A stretch of DNA of 64,000 nt from CALMEH01 sp031409875. Lineage in GTDB: Bacteria; Acidobacteriota; Blastocatellia; Pyrinomonadales; Pyrinomonadaceae. Of the stretch, positions 34,585 to 43,289 are shown piece by piece. How positions within the stretch are numbered: the first letter of the stretch is position 1; each line of letters begins with the position of its first letter. The stretch covers positions 1-64,000 of the forward strand of contig JANNYB010000047.1 of NCBI GenBank assembly GCA_031409875.1. The letters run 5' to 3'. Below the pieces are notes generated by a model. It saw only the letters and a program-made list of their open reading frames with translations. It ran no database searches and was not told the origin of the DNA. A program made the translations under genes and the position numbers.

Positions 34585-36227
34585 TCTACATCCATTACAT
34601 CTATATAAAAGCGTCCTAAATTTATGATTTTTTCTTTATTACAGGGAATGTTACGTTTTAGTTTATCCTTAACAGTATTTTCTTCCCATAATTGTTCTCC
34701 AGGAACTTCGATAATAATACTTTGCCCACAAGATAGTTTAAAAAAAGACACCTTGCCATTTTTATCTGTTAGTTCAAATGTGTTCTTTTCAGAAGTTTGT
34801 ATTTTAACTTTTTTTTCTGCGGATGGGCTTGGTGTATCTCCAGATGCCCAATGAAAATACATTTGCATTGTAACGTCAACAAATTCAATTCTAGGTGTCA
34901 CGGTTGTCGAAGCGATGTTCGTTGCAGTATTTGTTATGTTGCTGGCAGGCTGATTTGAAACTGTGTTTGACACTTTGTTCGCGGCATTATTCACAGATTG
35001 ATTTACTGATTTGTTAGCAATGGTTGGATTACTTGTCTCCCAAGGCTTTGTCCAAAGTGCCGCAGTAATCATAGTAATAAGAACTATTGCGAAAATGGCT
35101 ATGATAGTTCCACGTATTGTTTTAGCTTCGCTTTCTCGTCTTTCATTTTCCGATTCCGATATTACTAGTTTTTCTTCTTCACGCGCTAATCTTTCCGCTC
35201 TTTCGCGTTCCAAGCGTGTAATTTCCGCTTGCTGGCGTTGAAATTCAATTTCCTCCAAATGTCGTGCTTCTTCTAGTTTTCGTTGCCGTTCTTTTTCCGC
35301 TTCGATTTCGCGCCAATCTTTTGTCGGCTCAATTTCTAATTTCGCCGTTTTGTCCGAATCTTCAAGAAGAAGCGTTTTAGCTTGCAATGATGATTGATTT
35401 GAAACAATTTTCTGCGAACCTTTCAAAATATTTCGTAAAACCTCGCGCATTTCGCTTGCGGATTGAAAACGCTTTTCGCGTTTTTTTTGTAATGCTTTTT
35501 TGACTATTGAGCGCAAACTTTCCGAAACACTTTCGGGCATTTCGTCGGGTTCGCTCATTAGGATTGCAGCGATTAGCGAAGGTTGTTCATCTTGCGGATA
35601 TGGCAGATTGCCCGTCAGAAGTCTTTGCAGAATCGCGCCGACTGCCCAAATGTCGGTTTGTTGAGTAATGGACGGCGTTTTTTCAAACGCTTCGGGCGGC
35701 ATATATTCCATTGTTCCGGCTGTTCCGGTGGCTTTCGAGTGAGTTTTTATCTCGCGTGAAATGCCGAAATCCGCTAGACAAAATCTGCCGTTCATTATCA
35801 AAATATTGTCGGGCTTCAAATCTCGGTGAACAAAACCTTTGCCGTGCAGATTTTCGAGTCCGGTCAAGATTTCCAACGCGATTTGCACGGCTTCCGATTC
35901 CGTCTGCGCCTTGCCGTTTTTGTTCAGAAATGTTTCCAAACTTCCGCCGTCGGCAAAATCGCTGACGACATAGACGTAATCTTCAAAACGGTCTAATTCG
36001 ATGACCGAAATGATGTGCGGCAAACCTCTAAGTTGTTTCCAGACGGCGAGTTCCTTGCCGATTTTGTCGAAATCAATTTTGTCTTCCTTCGGGCGAAAAA
36101 ACTTCAAAGCAAAATGGTTGACATCCAAAACCGTGCGCTTTTCCGCCTTCCAAACATCGCCGAAACCGCCCGCGCCGAGCTTTTCGAGCAAAACATATTC
36201 GCCAACCTTTTTGCCTTTTTCGAGCAT
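34581..36227 (-). CDS. Membrane Ser/Thr protein kinase
   Basis: 548 residues, PknB/Hanks type. The glycine loop GAGGFGDVWKAE, catalytic loop HRDLKPDN, DFG and the activation segment GTAGTMEYMPPEAF are intact, so kinase activity is expected. Residues about 310-370 are a charged coiled coil; one membrane helix (about 372-394, AIFAIVLITMITAALW) separates them from an Asn/Thr-rich linker and a 100-residue extracytoplasmic beta domain that could sense ligands. No SD is seen upstream; a REP-A composite lies immediately 5'. Confidence 0.93.
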   Translation of the reverse strand: MLEKGKKVGEYVLLEKLGAGGFGDVWKAEKRTVLDVNHFALKFFRPKEDKIDFDKIGKELAVWKQLRGLPHIISVIELDRFEDYVYVVSDFADGGSLETFLNKNGKAQTESEAVQIALEILTGLENLHGKGFVHRDLKPDNILIMNGRFCLADFGISREIKTHSKATGTAGTMEYMPPEAFEKTPSITQQTDIWAVGAILQRLLTGNLPYPQDEQPSLIAAILMSEPDEMPESVSESLRSIVKKALQKKREKRFQSASEMREVLRNILKGSQKIVSNQSSLQAKTLLLEDSDKTAKLEIEPTKDWREIEAEKERQRKLEEARHLEEIEFQRQQAEITRLERERAERLAREEEKLVISESENERRESEAKTIRGTIIAIFAIVLITMITAALWTKPWETSNPTIANKSVNQSVNNAANKVSNTVSNQPASNITNTATNIASTTVTPRIEFVDVTMQMYFHWASGDTPSPSAEKKVKIQTSEKNTFELTDKNGKVSFFKLSCGQSIIIEVPGEQLWEENTVKDKLKRNIPCNKEKIINLGRFYIDVMDVE

Positions 36228-36237
36228 ATTTGTTTTC

Positions 36238-36378
36238 GTTTGGAGTTCAAAATTAAGTTTTCCGCAACCCCGAGCGAAGGAAATAGGTTGCCCGACGCTG
36301 ACAAACTAGAATTTTAATCGAAGCGAAAACCGCGTTGCTTCGCTCGCGGTTTTGCAAACTGAAGTTTGAACTCAGAAC
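36238..36378. repeat. REP-A composite (two half elements facing each other)
   Basis: It begins GTTTGGAGTTC and ends GAACTCAGAAC like the 76-bp REP-A elements. Each end has its own stem-loop (CCGCAACC...GGTTGC and AACCGCG...CGCGGTT) with GAGCGAAG or CTTCGCTC in the loop. It occupies the gap between the Ser/Thr kinase start and the MazG-like stop. Confidence 0.65.
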
Positions 36379-36379
36379 T

Positions 36380-36682
36380 TTATTTCCGATTATGCCGCTT
36401 CGCTAATTTCTCTACATTAAACTCTGCAATTTCCTGTAAAGTCAAGCCCAATTCGTCGGCGCAAGCGGAAATATACCACAGCACGTCGCCGAGTTCGTCT
36501 TTTAATTTCAGGCGCACTTCGTCAGTAATTTCGCCGCCGAAATCGCGTTGGATTTTTTTGACGATGTTGGCAACTTCGCCTGCTTCGCCCGCGAGTCCGA
36601 GCGTCGGATATTCGAGATTTTGCAAACGGCGCGGATAAAGTGCCGTCTGTTTTGCTTCTGTTTGATATTCTTCAAATTTCAT
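36380..36682 (-). CDS. MazG-like nucleotide pyrophosphohydrolase
   Basis: 100 residues from the ATG at 36682 (MKFEEYQTEAKQTALYPRR). The metal-binding helices carry EAGEVANIVKK (ExxE-like) and ELGDVLWYISACADELG (ExxD), as in all-alpha NTP pyrophosphatases. It probably hydrolyses non-canonical NTPs. The longer frame from 36709 is translated tandem repeat and is rejected. Confidence 0.87.
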   Translation of the reverse strand: MKFEEYQTEAKQTALYPRRLQNLEYPTLGLAGEAGEVANIVKKIQRDFGGEITDEVRLKLKDELGDVLWYISACADELGLTLQEIAEFNVEKLAKRHNRK

Positions 36683-36689
36683 AATTGTT

Positions 36690-36772
36690 TTTTTAACGCA
36701 AAGACGCAAAGGCGCAAAGATTTTTAAATTTCTTCCTTTGCGTCTTTGCGTCTTTGCGCCTTTGCGTTAAAA
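36690..36772. repeat. Inverted octanucleotide array (ACGCAAAG units), copy 1
   Basis: The left arm is TTAACGCAAAGACGCAAAGG-type tandem 8-mers, the right arm their complement. A close relative sits at 63643-63726. The right arm encodes the C-terminal tail and passes through the stop codon region of folD. Confidence 0.9.
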
Positions 36773-37683
36773 ATTCTTCTCATTTTCGCGGCTTCGACCG
36801 TGTTTTTCATCAACATTGCGACAGTTAAAAGTCCAACGCCGCCGGGAACAGGCGTGAAGTTTGCCGCTTTTTCACGCGCTTCTTTTGGATTTACGTCGCC
36901 GACCAAAGTAAATCCGCGTTTTTCAATCGTTCGCAGACGTTTTTCTAATTCGGTTTCATCAAATAATTCTCGCGCAAAATCTGCGTCCGAAACATTGTTA
37001 ATTCCGACATCAATCACAGTTGCGCCAACTTTAATATGTTCGGCGCGGACGAATCCGGCGCGTCCGATTGCCGCGACTAAAATATCTGCGCTTGAAGCAA
37101 TTTCCGCTAAGTTTTTTGTGCGCGAATGACAAATCGTAACCGTTGCGTTTTCCTGTAAAAGAAGCTGTGCCATCGGTTTGCCGACGATGTTACTTCTGCC
37201 AATGATTACTGCGTGTTCACCCGAAATGTTTATGTTTGAACGCTTTAGAATCTCGATCACGCCTGCCGGAGTGCAAGGCACGAGCGATTTTTGACCTTGC
37301 GAAAGTTTGCCGACGTTGATTGGATGAAATCCGTCAACGTCTTTTTCCGCGCTGATTGTTTCCAAAATTTCGCGTTCATTTATCTGTTTCGGTAACGGCA
37401 ATTGCACCAAAATTCCGTCAACTTCCTCGCGCCGATTCAAATCTTGGACAAAATCGAGCAATTCCGCGTGCGAAATTTCCGCCGAAAAATGATGATGTTC
37501 GGAAATAATTCCGAGTTCTTCGGCAGTTTTGACTTTACTTCCGACATAAACCGCCGACGCGGCATCTTCGCCGACGCGCACGACCGCCAGACACGGACGA
37601 AACGACAGATTTTTGACATCTTCGGCGACTTCCAGTTTGATAGCTTCGGCAATTTCCTTGCCGCTTAAAATTTTTGCAGACAT
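36724..37683 (-). CDS. folD: Bifunctional methylene-THF dehydrogenase/cyclohydrolase
   Basis: A 319-residue one-carbon enzyme interconverting 5,10-methylene-, methenyl- and 10-formyl-THF. Visible motifs: YVGSKVKTAEELGI with the catalytic Lys, VQLPLPKQI, PCTPAGVIEIL, the NADP-binding IIGRSNIVGKPMAQLL, and PVPGGVGLLTVAML. The last 15 residues (FNAKAQRRKDAKEEI) are encoded by the ACGCAAAG repeat and extend beyond the normal FolD end. Confidence 0.95.
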   Translation of the reverse strand: MSAKILSGKEIAEAIKLEVAEDVKNLSFRPCLAVVRVGEDAASAVYVGSKVKTAEELGIISEHHHFSAEISHAELLDFVQDLNRREEVDGILVQLPLPKQINEREILETISAEKDVDGFHPINVGKLSQGQKSLVPCTPAGVIEILKRSNINISGEHAVIIGRSNIVGKPMAQLLLQENATVTICHSRTKNLAEIASSADILVAAIGRAGFVRAEHIKVGATVIDVGINNVSDADFARELFDETELEKRLRTIEKRGFTLVGDVNPKEAREKAANFTPVPGGVGLLTVAMLMKNTVEAAKMRRIFNAKAQRRKDAKEEI

Positions 37684-37760
37684 AAAGAAATTATTCTAAA
37701 CCTTCGCGCCCATTTTGTCAGTTGTAGCTAATTTTTATGAATTACGCTAAAATCGCGGCT

Positions 37761-38957
37761 ATGAAAATAATTCGCTTTTTCGTGATTTTTCTCTTTGCCG
37801 GAGTAATCTTCGCGCAGACAAATCCGCTTTCGACTGCCGGAAGATACCGCGCCGGTTGGCGAAGTGTTACCGTAACTCGTTCAAACAACACGACTTTTAC
37901 GGCTCGGCTTTATTATCCGGCGACGGTTGCCGGACAAAATACAAATTACGATTCAAGCGGTGCGCCATATACGGCAATCACTTTTGGACACGGATTTTTT
38001 CAAGCGGTTTCGAGTTATCAATCAACGCTCGAACATCTGGCAACGCACGGATTTTTAGTTATTGCTTCGGATTCCGAAGGCAGTCTTTTTCCTTCGCATC
38101 AAAATTTTGCCGATGATTTAAAAGCATCTTTAACCTATCTCGAACAGCAAAATGCTAATTCTTCGTCAATATTTTTCAATCAAATTCGGACAAATAAATT
38201 CGGCGCAAGCGGACATTCGATGGGCGGCGGCGCAAGCATTTTGGCGGCGGCACAAGATACGCGAATTAAAGCACTTGCAAACCTCGCGGCGGCTGAAACG
38301 AATCCGTCTGCCGTGAGCGCGATGCCGAATATTTCCGCGCCCGTGATGCTGATTTCGGCAAGCGCAGACACGATTGTTCCCGTCGCGCAAAACGGTCAAT
38401 TGATGTTCAACGGCGGCAACGCGCCGAAGATTTTACCGATAATTCAAGGCGGATGGCATTGCGGTTTTGAAGATGCAAACGGCATCGGCTGCGACAACGG
38501 AACGATTACGCGCGAACAGCAACTATCTGAAACTAAACGACTTCTGACCTCGTTTTTTAATCTTTATTTAAAATCGGATGAATCGAATTGGAAACAAGTT
38601 TGGGGCGCAGATTTGCAAAATTCTTTGGTTCAAGCGCAAACCAATTCGGGCATCGAAATCTCGCCCGCAACGCAAAACGTCAACGCCAATGTCGGCGCGA
38701 CCACGAATTTTTCAATCACGATTACAAATCGAAATACGACGGCGGCGAGTTTTTCAATTTTCGTCGAACAACGCCGCTGGATTGTCGTTACAAATCCGAC
38801 GCAGACAGTAATCTTAAATCCGAATCAAACGGCGACAATCAATTTTTCGGTTAAAAGACTTTGGAAAAATCCGCGACTTTTGAATAATCTGCTGATTTCG
38901 ATTCGTAATAATTCCGATAATCTGACGCGAAATTTTGCTACAATAAATTTGCAATAG
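37761..38957 (+). CDS. Secreted alpha/beta hydrolase with C-terminal beta-sandwich
   Basis: 398 residues from the ATG at 37761. The signal peptide MKIIRFFVIFLFAGVIFAQ is followed by an alpha/beta-hydrolase domain of the dienelactone-hydrolase/PETase-like type: oxyanion TFGHGF, nucleophile GASGHSMGGGAS, acid SASADTIVP, His in GGWHCGFED. Residues about 300-398 form a beta-sandwich with TNFSITITNRNT. It likely hydrolyses esters outside the cytoplasm. An upstream in-frame ATG at 37737 adds 8 non-signal residues; TAAAAT exactly 7 bases before 37761 suggests leaderless expression from the later start. Confidence 0.88.
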   Translation: MKIIRFFVIFLFAGVIFAQTNPLSTAGRYRAGWRSVTVTRSNNTTFTARLYYPATVAGQNTNYDSSGAPYTAITFGHGFFQAVSSYQSTLEHLATHGFLVIASDSEGSLFPSHQNFADDLKASLTYLEQQNANSSSIFFNQIRTNKFGASGHSMGGGASILAAAQDTRIKALANLAAAETNPSAVSAMPNISAPVMLISASADTIVPVAQNGQLMFNGGNAPKILPIIQGGWHCGFEDANGIGCDNGTITREQQLSETKRLLTSFFNLYLKSDESNWKQVWGADLQNSLVQAQTNSGIEISPATQNVNANVGATTNFSITITNRNTTAASFSIFVEQRRWIVVTNPTQTVILNPNQTATINFSVKRLWKNPRLLNNLLISIRNNSDNLTRNFATINLQ

Positions 38958-38966
38958 GAGATTTTT

Positions 38967-39176
38967 ATGCAACTGACAAATTTGCAACTAGAATTGCTTA
39001 AAACCTTTCGCTACAATCTCAACGAAACGCAACTTACCGAAATCCGCGAGATTTTGGCGAAATATTTTGCCCAAAAAGCGACTTCGGAAATGGATAAATT
39101 TTGGGAAGAAACCGGTTGGAACGATGAAACAATCGAAAAATTATCGCAGGAACATTTGCGGACAAAATACGAATAA
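38967..39176 (+). CDS. Antitoxin-like partner of a PIN toxin
   Basis: 69 residues, helical: LQLELLKTFRYNLNETQLTE, then IREILAKYFAQKATSEMDKF and a final WNDETIEKLSQEH. Typical of small antitoxins upstream of PIN genes. RBS AGGAG overlaps the previous stop codon; its stop overlaps the PIN start (ATGCTC around 39176). Confidence 0.75.
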   Translation: MQLTNLQLELLKTFRYNLNETQLTEIREILAKYFAQKATSEMDKFWEETGWNDETIEKLSQEHLRTKYE

Positions 39177-39592
39177 TGCTCAAAATTCTTTTGGATACCA
39201 ATATTTTACTGATTTGCTTGGCGACAAAATCAAAATATCGTCCGATTTTTGACGCGCTTCTTCGCGGTAGATTTGAACTGAATATCAGCAACGAAATTTT
39301 GACGGAATACATTGAAATTTTAGAACGAAAAACCAATAGAATAATCGCCAACAATGTCGCCGAACTTCTTCTTTCGCTCGAAAACGTCAGAAAAATCGAA
39401 GTTTATTTTCGATGGAATATTCTCACCGAAGACCGCGATGACAACAAATTTGTTGATTGTGCAATTTCCGCCGGTGCCGATTTTATTTTTTCAAATGATA
39501 AACATTTTAATGCTTTGAAACCCGTTGAATTTCCGAAAGTAAATGTTATTTCCGCCGATGATTTTTTGAACTTGTTACAAAATGAAAACTAA
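39176..39592 (+). CDS. PIN-domain toxin
   Basis: A 138-residue PIN RNase of the COG1569-like toxin group. Acidic active-site positions are in ILLDTNILL, EILTEYIEIL, DRDDNKFVDCAI and AGADFIFSNDKHF. It would cleave RNA when not bound by the upstream 69-residue protein. Its stop overlaps the start of the transglycosylase gene by 11 bases. Confidence 0.88.
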   Translation: MLKILLDTNILLICLATKSKYRPIFDALLRGRFELNISNEILTEYIEILERKTNRIIANNVAELLLSLENVRKIEVYFRWNILTEDRDDNKFVDCAISAGADFIFSNDKHFNALKPVEFPKVNVISADDFLNLLQNEN

Positions 39593-41999
39593 ATTTTTTG
39601 TCTTTATCATTTTTCTTCTTATTTCTTCGCAAGTTTTCGCGCAGGATTTTCACGCGAAAATTCGTGCCGCAGTTGAAAACCGCGAGTATCAAACAGCGAT
39701 TGTCGAACTCGAAACGCTTGAAAAATCTGACAAAAAACTCTTTGAATTGAACAATTACGATTATCTTCTGGCGCGGATGCAAGAAAAAAAAGGCGATTTT
39801 GCAAAAGCGGCGATGAATTTTCAAGCAGTTGCAAATCGTAATTCAATCTTAAAGGAATACGCGCTTTGGCATCTTGCACAAATTGCTCGTTCGACCGGAA
39901 ATCTTCTGCTCGAACGCACGATTTCACAGGAAATTTTAACGCTTTATCCGAATTCCCTGCTTGCAAATGCCGTGCAAATCCGTCTAACGCAAAGCTATTT
40001 TGAAAGTAAAGATTATGAAACAGTTATAAATCGCCTCAAAAATCCGCAATCTGCAATCCGTAATCCGCAACCGAATGACGCAAGATTCAGAGAAAATCTG
40101 CTACTTCTCGCCCAAAGCTATTCGCAGAGCGGAAAAACGACGGAAGCAAAAGAAACTTTGACGCGCCTTGTGAGCAGTTTGGCAAATCCGTCGCAACCTG
40201 ATGATTATGCGTTGGAAGCGGCGAAAAATCTGGATTTGATTGAAGGCGGAAATGAAAATTTCGGCAAAATTGCGCCGCAAATTTCTGAAAACGAACATCT
40301 TCGGCGCGGCTCGATTTATCAATTTAACCGCAGTTTTCCGTTTGCACGTTTGCACTATTTGGCAATCGTCGAACGCTATCCGAACGGCACAAATGTTCCT
40401 TTCGCTTCTTATCAAATCGGGCGAAGTTTCGCGCAGGAAGGTGATTTTTCGTCTGCCGTTGATTGGTTTGAACGAATTTTGGCGCAATTTCCGTCTGATC
40501 CGGTGGCAAAAGACGCGCTTTATCAATCGGCTTCCGGTTTTGCGCGTTTGAGCAAGCCGAAAGAATCGGTTTCGCGCTACAAAAGATTTATCGAACAATT
40601 TCCCGATGCCGAAAATCTCGACCGCGCATATTTGAACATCATAGACGTTTTGCGCGACCAAGGCGGCGATAATTCCGTTTTGCAATGGGCGCAAAAAACA
40701 CAGGAAACTTTTCGCGGAAAATTGGCTGAACCGCTCGCTCTTTTTGTTCAATCAAAAATTCATCTCGAACAAAGCGATTGGGAAAAAGCGATTGTAGATT
40801 TGGATAAACTACTTCTTTTCAGTGATTTAGGCGGAACTCGCGTTGCCGGCGGAACATCCAAAACAGAAGTTACTTTCTTAAAAGGCTATGCGCTTGAAAA
40901 TCAGCAAAAATACGCGGAAGCAATCGATATTTATCTTTCGATTCCCGACGGACGAAGCGAATATTACGGCTGGCGTTCAACCGAAAGATTGCGAAATTTG
41001 CGGAACAATGAAAAAACACGCGAAGTTGTTTCGACAAAATTAGGCGCATTGGTTTTGCGTGCAAATTCGACGAGTATCAGCGATGATTCGCGGCGGCAAT
41101 CCGCGCAAAATGTCTTGCGTATGACCGATGCGCCCGACGTTCGCGTGAAAATGCTCGAAATTATTAAGACGCTTTACGCAAAATTGCCCGAATATCAAAA
41201 AACTCCCGATTTAAAACTTTTGGAAATCGGCAGAAAAGATGTGTTGAAGGAAAAGCCGAAAACTCAGAATTTAGCTGATGAATTGCTTTTTTTAGGACTT
41301 TATGACGAAGCCGCTCCAGAATTGGAATCCGCTCAAAAAAATCCGCAATCCGCAATCCGCAATCCGCAATCAAAAGATTTTGATTTCGCTTTGGCGACAA
41401 TTTTCAGGCGCGGCGATTGGGCAAATCGGGCGATTGCGTATATCGAACCGCTTTGGAAAAATGTTCCGGCAGATTATGAAATCGAACTTATTCCGCGTGA
41501 GCAAATCGAACTTTTATATCCAACGCCTTACATTGATTCTTTGATGAAATTTGCGCCGGAACGCAATGTTGATCCGCGATTTGTTTTGTCAATTATGCGC
41601 CAAGAATCGCGTTTTCGCGCCGATGTCAAATCTTACGCGGCGGCGCGTGGTTTGATGCAGTTTATTTCGACGACTTCGGACAAAATCGCGCTTGAAGTGA
41701 ATCGTAAAAACTTCCGTCAAGACGAACTTTACAATCCGCCGACGGCGATTCTTTTCGGTTCACAATATCTCGGAAATCTTTTTAAACAATTCCCCAATCA
41801 ACCGCAAGCCGTCGCCGCCAGCTACAACGGCGGCGAAGACAATGTGGCTCGTTGGCTAAAACGCGCAAACTCAAACGATGCCGACAAATACGTCGCCGAA
41901 ATCGTCTTTTCGCAATCGAAAGATTACATCTACAAAGTGATGGCAAGCTATCGCGTTTATCAGATTCTTTACGATGAAAAATTGCAAAGTAAAAAGTAA
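39582..41999 (+). CDS. Soluble lytic murein transglycosylase with TPR superhelix
   Basis: 805 residues. Signal peptide (1-20), long TPR-like helical body (20-600) as in Slt70, then an SLT domain (about 645-790) with VLSIMRQESRFRADVKSYAA (catalytic Glu in QES) and GLMQFISTTSDKIA. It cleaves peptidoglycan glycans to 1,6-anhydro products. Two copies of a repeat-encoded insert (NPQSAIRNPQ, near residues 154 and 587) interrupt helical linkers. The last residues QSKK and the stop are part of the downstream tandem repeat. Confidence 0.92.
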   Translation: MKTKFFVFIIFLLISSQVFAQDFHAKIRAAVENREYQTAIVELETLEKSDKKLFELNNYDYLLARMQEKKGDFAKAAMNFQAVANRNSILKEYALWHLAQIARSTGNLLLERTISQEILTLYPNSLLANAVQIRLTQSYFESKDYETVINRLKNPQSAIRNPQPNDARFRENLLLLAQSYSQSGKTTEAKETLTRLVSSLANPSQPDDYALEAAKNLDLIEGGNENFGKIAPQISENEHLRRGSIYQFNRSFPFARLHYLAIVERYPNGTNVPFASYQIGRSFAQEGDFSSAVDWFERILAQFPSDPVAKDALYQSASGFARLSKPKESVSRYKRFIEQFPDAENLDRAYLNIIDVLRDQGGDNSVLQWAQKTQETFRGKLAEPLALFVQSKIHLEQSDWEKAIVDLDKLLLFSDLGGTRVAGGTSKTEVTFLKGYALENQQKYAEAIDIYLSIPDGRSEYYGWRSTERLRNLRNNEKTREVVSTKLGALVLRANSTSISDDSRRQSAQNVLRMTDAPDVRVKMLEIIKTLYAKLPEYQKTPDLKLLEIGRKDVLKEKPKTQNLADELLFLGLYDEAAPELESAQKNPQSAIRNPQSKDFDFALATIFRRGDWANRAIAYIEPLWKNVPADYEIELIPREQIELLYPTPYIDSLMKFAPERNVDPRFVLSIMRQESRFRADVKSYAAARGLMQFISTTSDKIALEVNRKNFRQDELYNPPTAILFGSQYLGNLFKQFPNQPQAVAASYNGGEDNVARWLKRANSNDADKYVAEIVFSQSKDYIYKVMASYRVYQILYDEKLQSKK
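40041..40070. repeat. In-frame heptanucleotide array (AATCCGC), copy 1
   Basis: Four degenerate AATCCGC-type 7-mers in frame in the transglycosylase gene, encoding NPQSAIRNPQ. Confidence 0.85.
41340..41371. repeat. In-frame heptanucleotide array (AATCCGC), copy 2
   Basis: Four near-perfect AATCCGC units encode NPQSAIRNPQS. It is the same unit in the same reading phase as the copy 1300 bases upstream. Confidence 0.9.
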
Positions 42000-42050
42000 A
42001 AGGTAAAATCTTCTTTCGGCTTTACCTTTTACCTTTTACCTTTTACCTTA
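41991..42050. repeat. Inverted heptanucleotide array (ACCTTTT units)
   Basis: Left arm AGTAAAA-AGTAAAA-GGTAAAA, right arm three perfect TTTACCT 7-mers, separated by about 12 bases. The left arm holds the stop codon of the transglycosylase gene, and the right arm ends 6 bases before the SCO gene's ATG. Confidence 0.9.
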
Positions 42051-42056
42051 TAATTT

Positions 42057-42941
42057 ATGCGATATTTAATTATTTTTCTAATTTCAATTTTAATGTTCAC
42101 GGCTTGCCAAAAAAGCCAAACAAGCAATCAAAACGCCAGCTCCGAAGCCAAGCGTTACAAGCTCAAAGGCAAAGTCGTATCGGTTGACAAATCCGCGAAA
42201 AAAGCGGAAATCACGCACGAAGAAATTCCCGATTATATGAAGCCGATGACGATGAAATTTTCCATCAAAGACGATTGGGTTTGGGACGAACTCGCGCCCG
42301 GCGCAGACGTTCGCGGCGATTTGGTGGTTGAAACAAACGGCGAATATTGGCTTGAAAATCTCGGCATCAGCGCATTGCCGCGAGCCGACCAAACGCCGCT
42401 TGCCGTCAGCGAAGATTTCGCGCAAATCGGCAAACAAGTCGCCGATTTCACGCTCACGAATCAAGACGGCAAACCCGTTTCGCCAAAAGATTTCGCGGGC
42501 AAAGCGTGGGCAATCACGTTTATTTACGCCGAATGTCCGCTGCCCGATTATTGTATCAAAATGTCCACGAGTTTTTCCGACGCGGCAAATCAAATCAAAG
42601 CCTCCGAATTTAAAGACAAAATGGCGTTATTAAGCGTTTCGTTCGATCCGACGCGCGACACGCCCGAAAAACTCAAAAAATATCGTCAAGGCTATTTAGG
42701 CAAAGACGCAAACGCCGCCGAAAGCGCGTGGCAAGTCGCCGTCGGCAAAGAAGCCGAAGTGCGAAAAGTCGCCGATTTCTTCGGCTTGCGCTACGAAATT
42801 GACCCGAACGACAAAGCCCAATTTAACCATTCACTCCGCACCGCCGTCATCGCACCCGACGGCAAAGTCGTCAAAATTTTACTGGGAAATGAATGGTCAG
42901 CAAACGATTTAGTGCGCGAAATGCAAGCGACGTTAAAATAG
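42057..42941 (+). CDS. CusF-SCO fusion lipoprotein (copper chaperone)
   Basis: 294 residues. The lipobox MFTAC at 13-17 predicts a lipoprotein. Residues about 35-105 resemble CusF/copper-binding PF11604, with ITHEEIPDYMKPMTMKF carrying the Met pair. Residues 120-290 are an SCO1/SenC thioredoxin-like domain with the metal Cys pair in ECPLPDYCIKM (CxxxxxC, a known variant of CxxxC) and the third ligand His in FNHSLRTAV. It should deliver Cu(I) to cytochrome oxidase CuA sites; no oxidase genes are nearby. The start abuts the tandem repeat. Confidence 0.9.
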   Translation: MRYLIIFLISILMFTACQKSQTSNQNASSEAKRYKLKGKVVSVDKSAKKAEITHEEIPDYMKPMTMKFSIKDDWVWDELAPGADVRGDLVVETNGEYWLENLGISALPRADQTPLAVSEDFAQIGKQVADFTLTNQDGKPVSPKDFAGKAWAITFIYAECPLPDYCIKMSTSFSDAANQIKASEFKDKMALLSVSFDPTRDTPEKLKKYRQGYLGKDANAAESAWQVAVGKEAEVRKVADFFGLRYEIDPNDKAQFNHSLRTAVIAPDGKVVKILLGNEWSANDLVREMQATLK

Positions 42942-42968
42942 AATTTTCAAGTTATTATTGCCGAAACT

Positions 42969-43207
42969 GTAATGGCTCAATAAAAAGTTTTGACTGGAGC
43001 GCGAGCGTCCTCGTTTGCAATGAGTGTCGCTTCGACACAAAAAAGCGTTTGGCGATTTCAAACTTTAAATTTATCGGCGCGGTTGTTACGGCTCGTTTGA
43101 AAGTGTAATTGTCGGATTATCAAACGCTTTTTCGCGTCGGAAGCCAACGCTCATTGCAAGCGGGGACGCTTGCGCTCCAGTCTTTTAACTTTTTATTGGG
43201 GCATTAC
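42969..43207. mobile_element. 239-bp MITE with GTAA ends and 8-bp target duplication
   Basis: The ends read GTAATGGCTCAATAAAAAG and, on the other strand, GTAATGCCCCAATAAAAAG. The inverted arms continue imperfectly for about 85 bases around a 65-base centre. Perfect direct repeats CCGAAACT flank the element at 42961-42968 and 43208-43215. GTAA termini plus 8-bp duplications are the features described for IS66-family elements. There is no transposase inside, so it would be mobilised in trans. Confidence 0.88.
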
Positions 43208-43226
43208 CCGAAACTTCAAATAATTA

Positions 43227-43256
43227 TTGACTTTCGCACAAAAAGCGAAGTATAAA
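43227..43256 (+). promoter_or_regulatory. Promoter of the 149-residue secreted protein gene
   Basis: TTGACT (43227-43232), 18-base spacer, TATAAA (43251-43256). It lies just 11 bases beyond the MITE's right-hand target duplication. Confidence 0.55.
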
Positions 43257-43289
43257 TAATTTCATATAACAAAATCTAAATTCGCAGCT

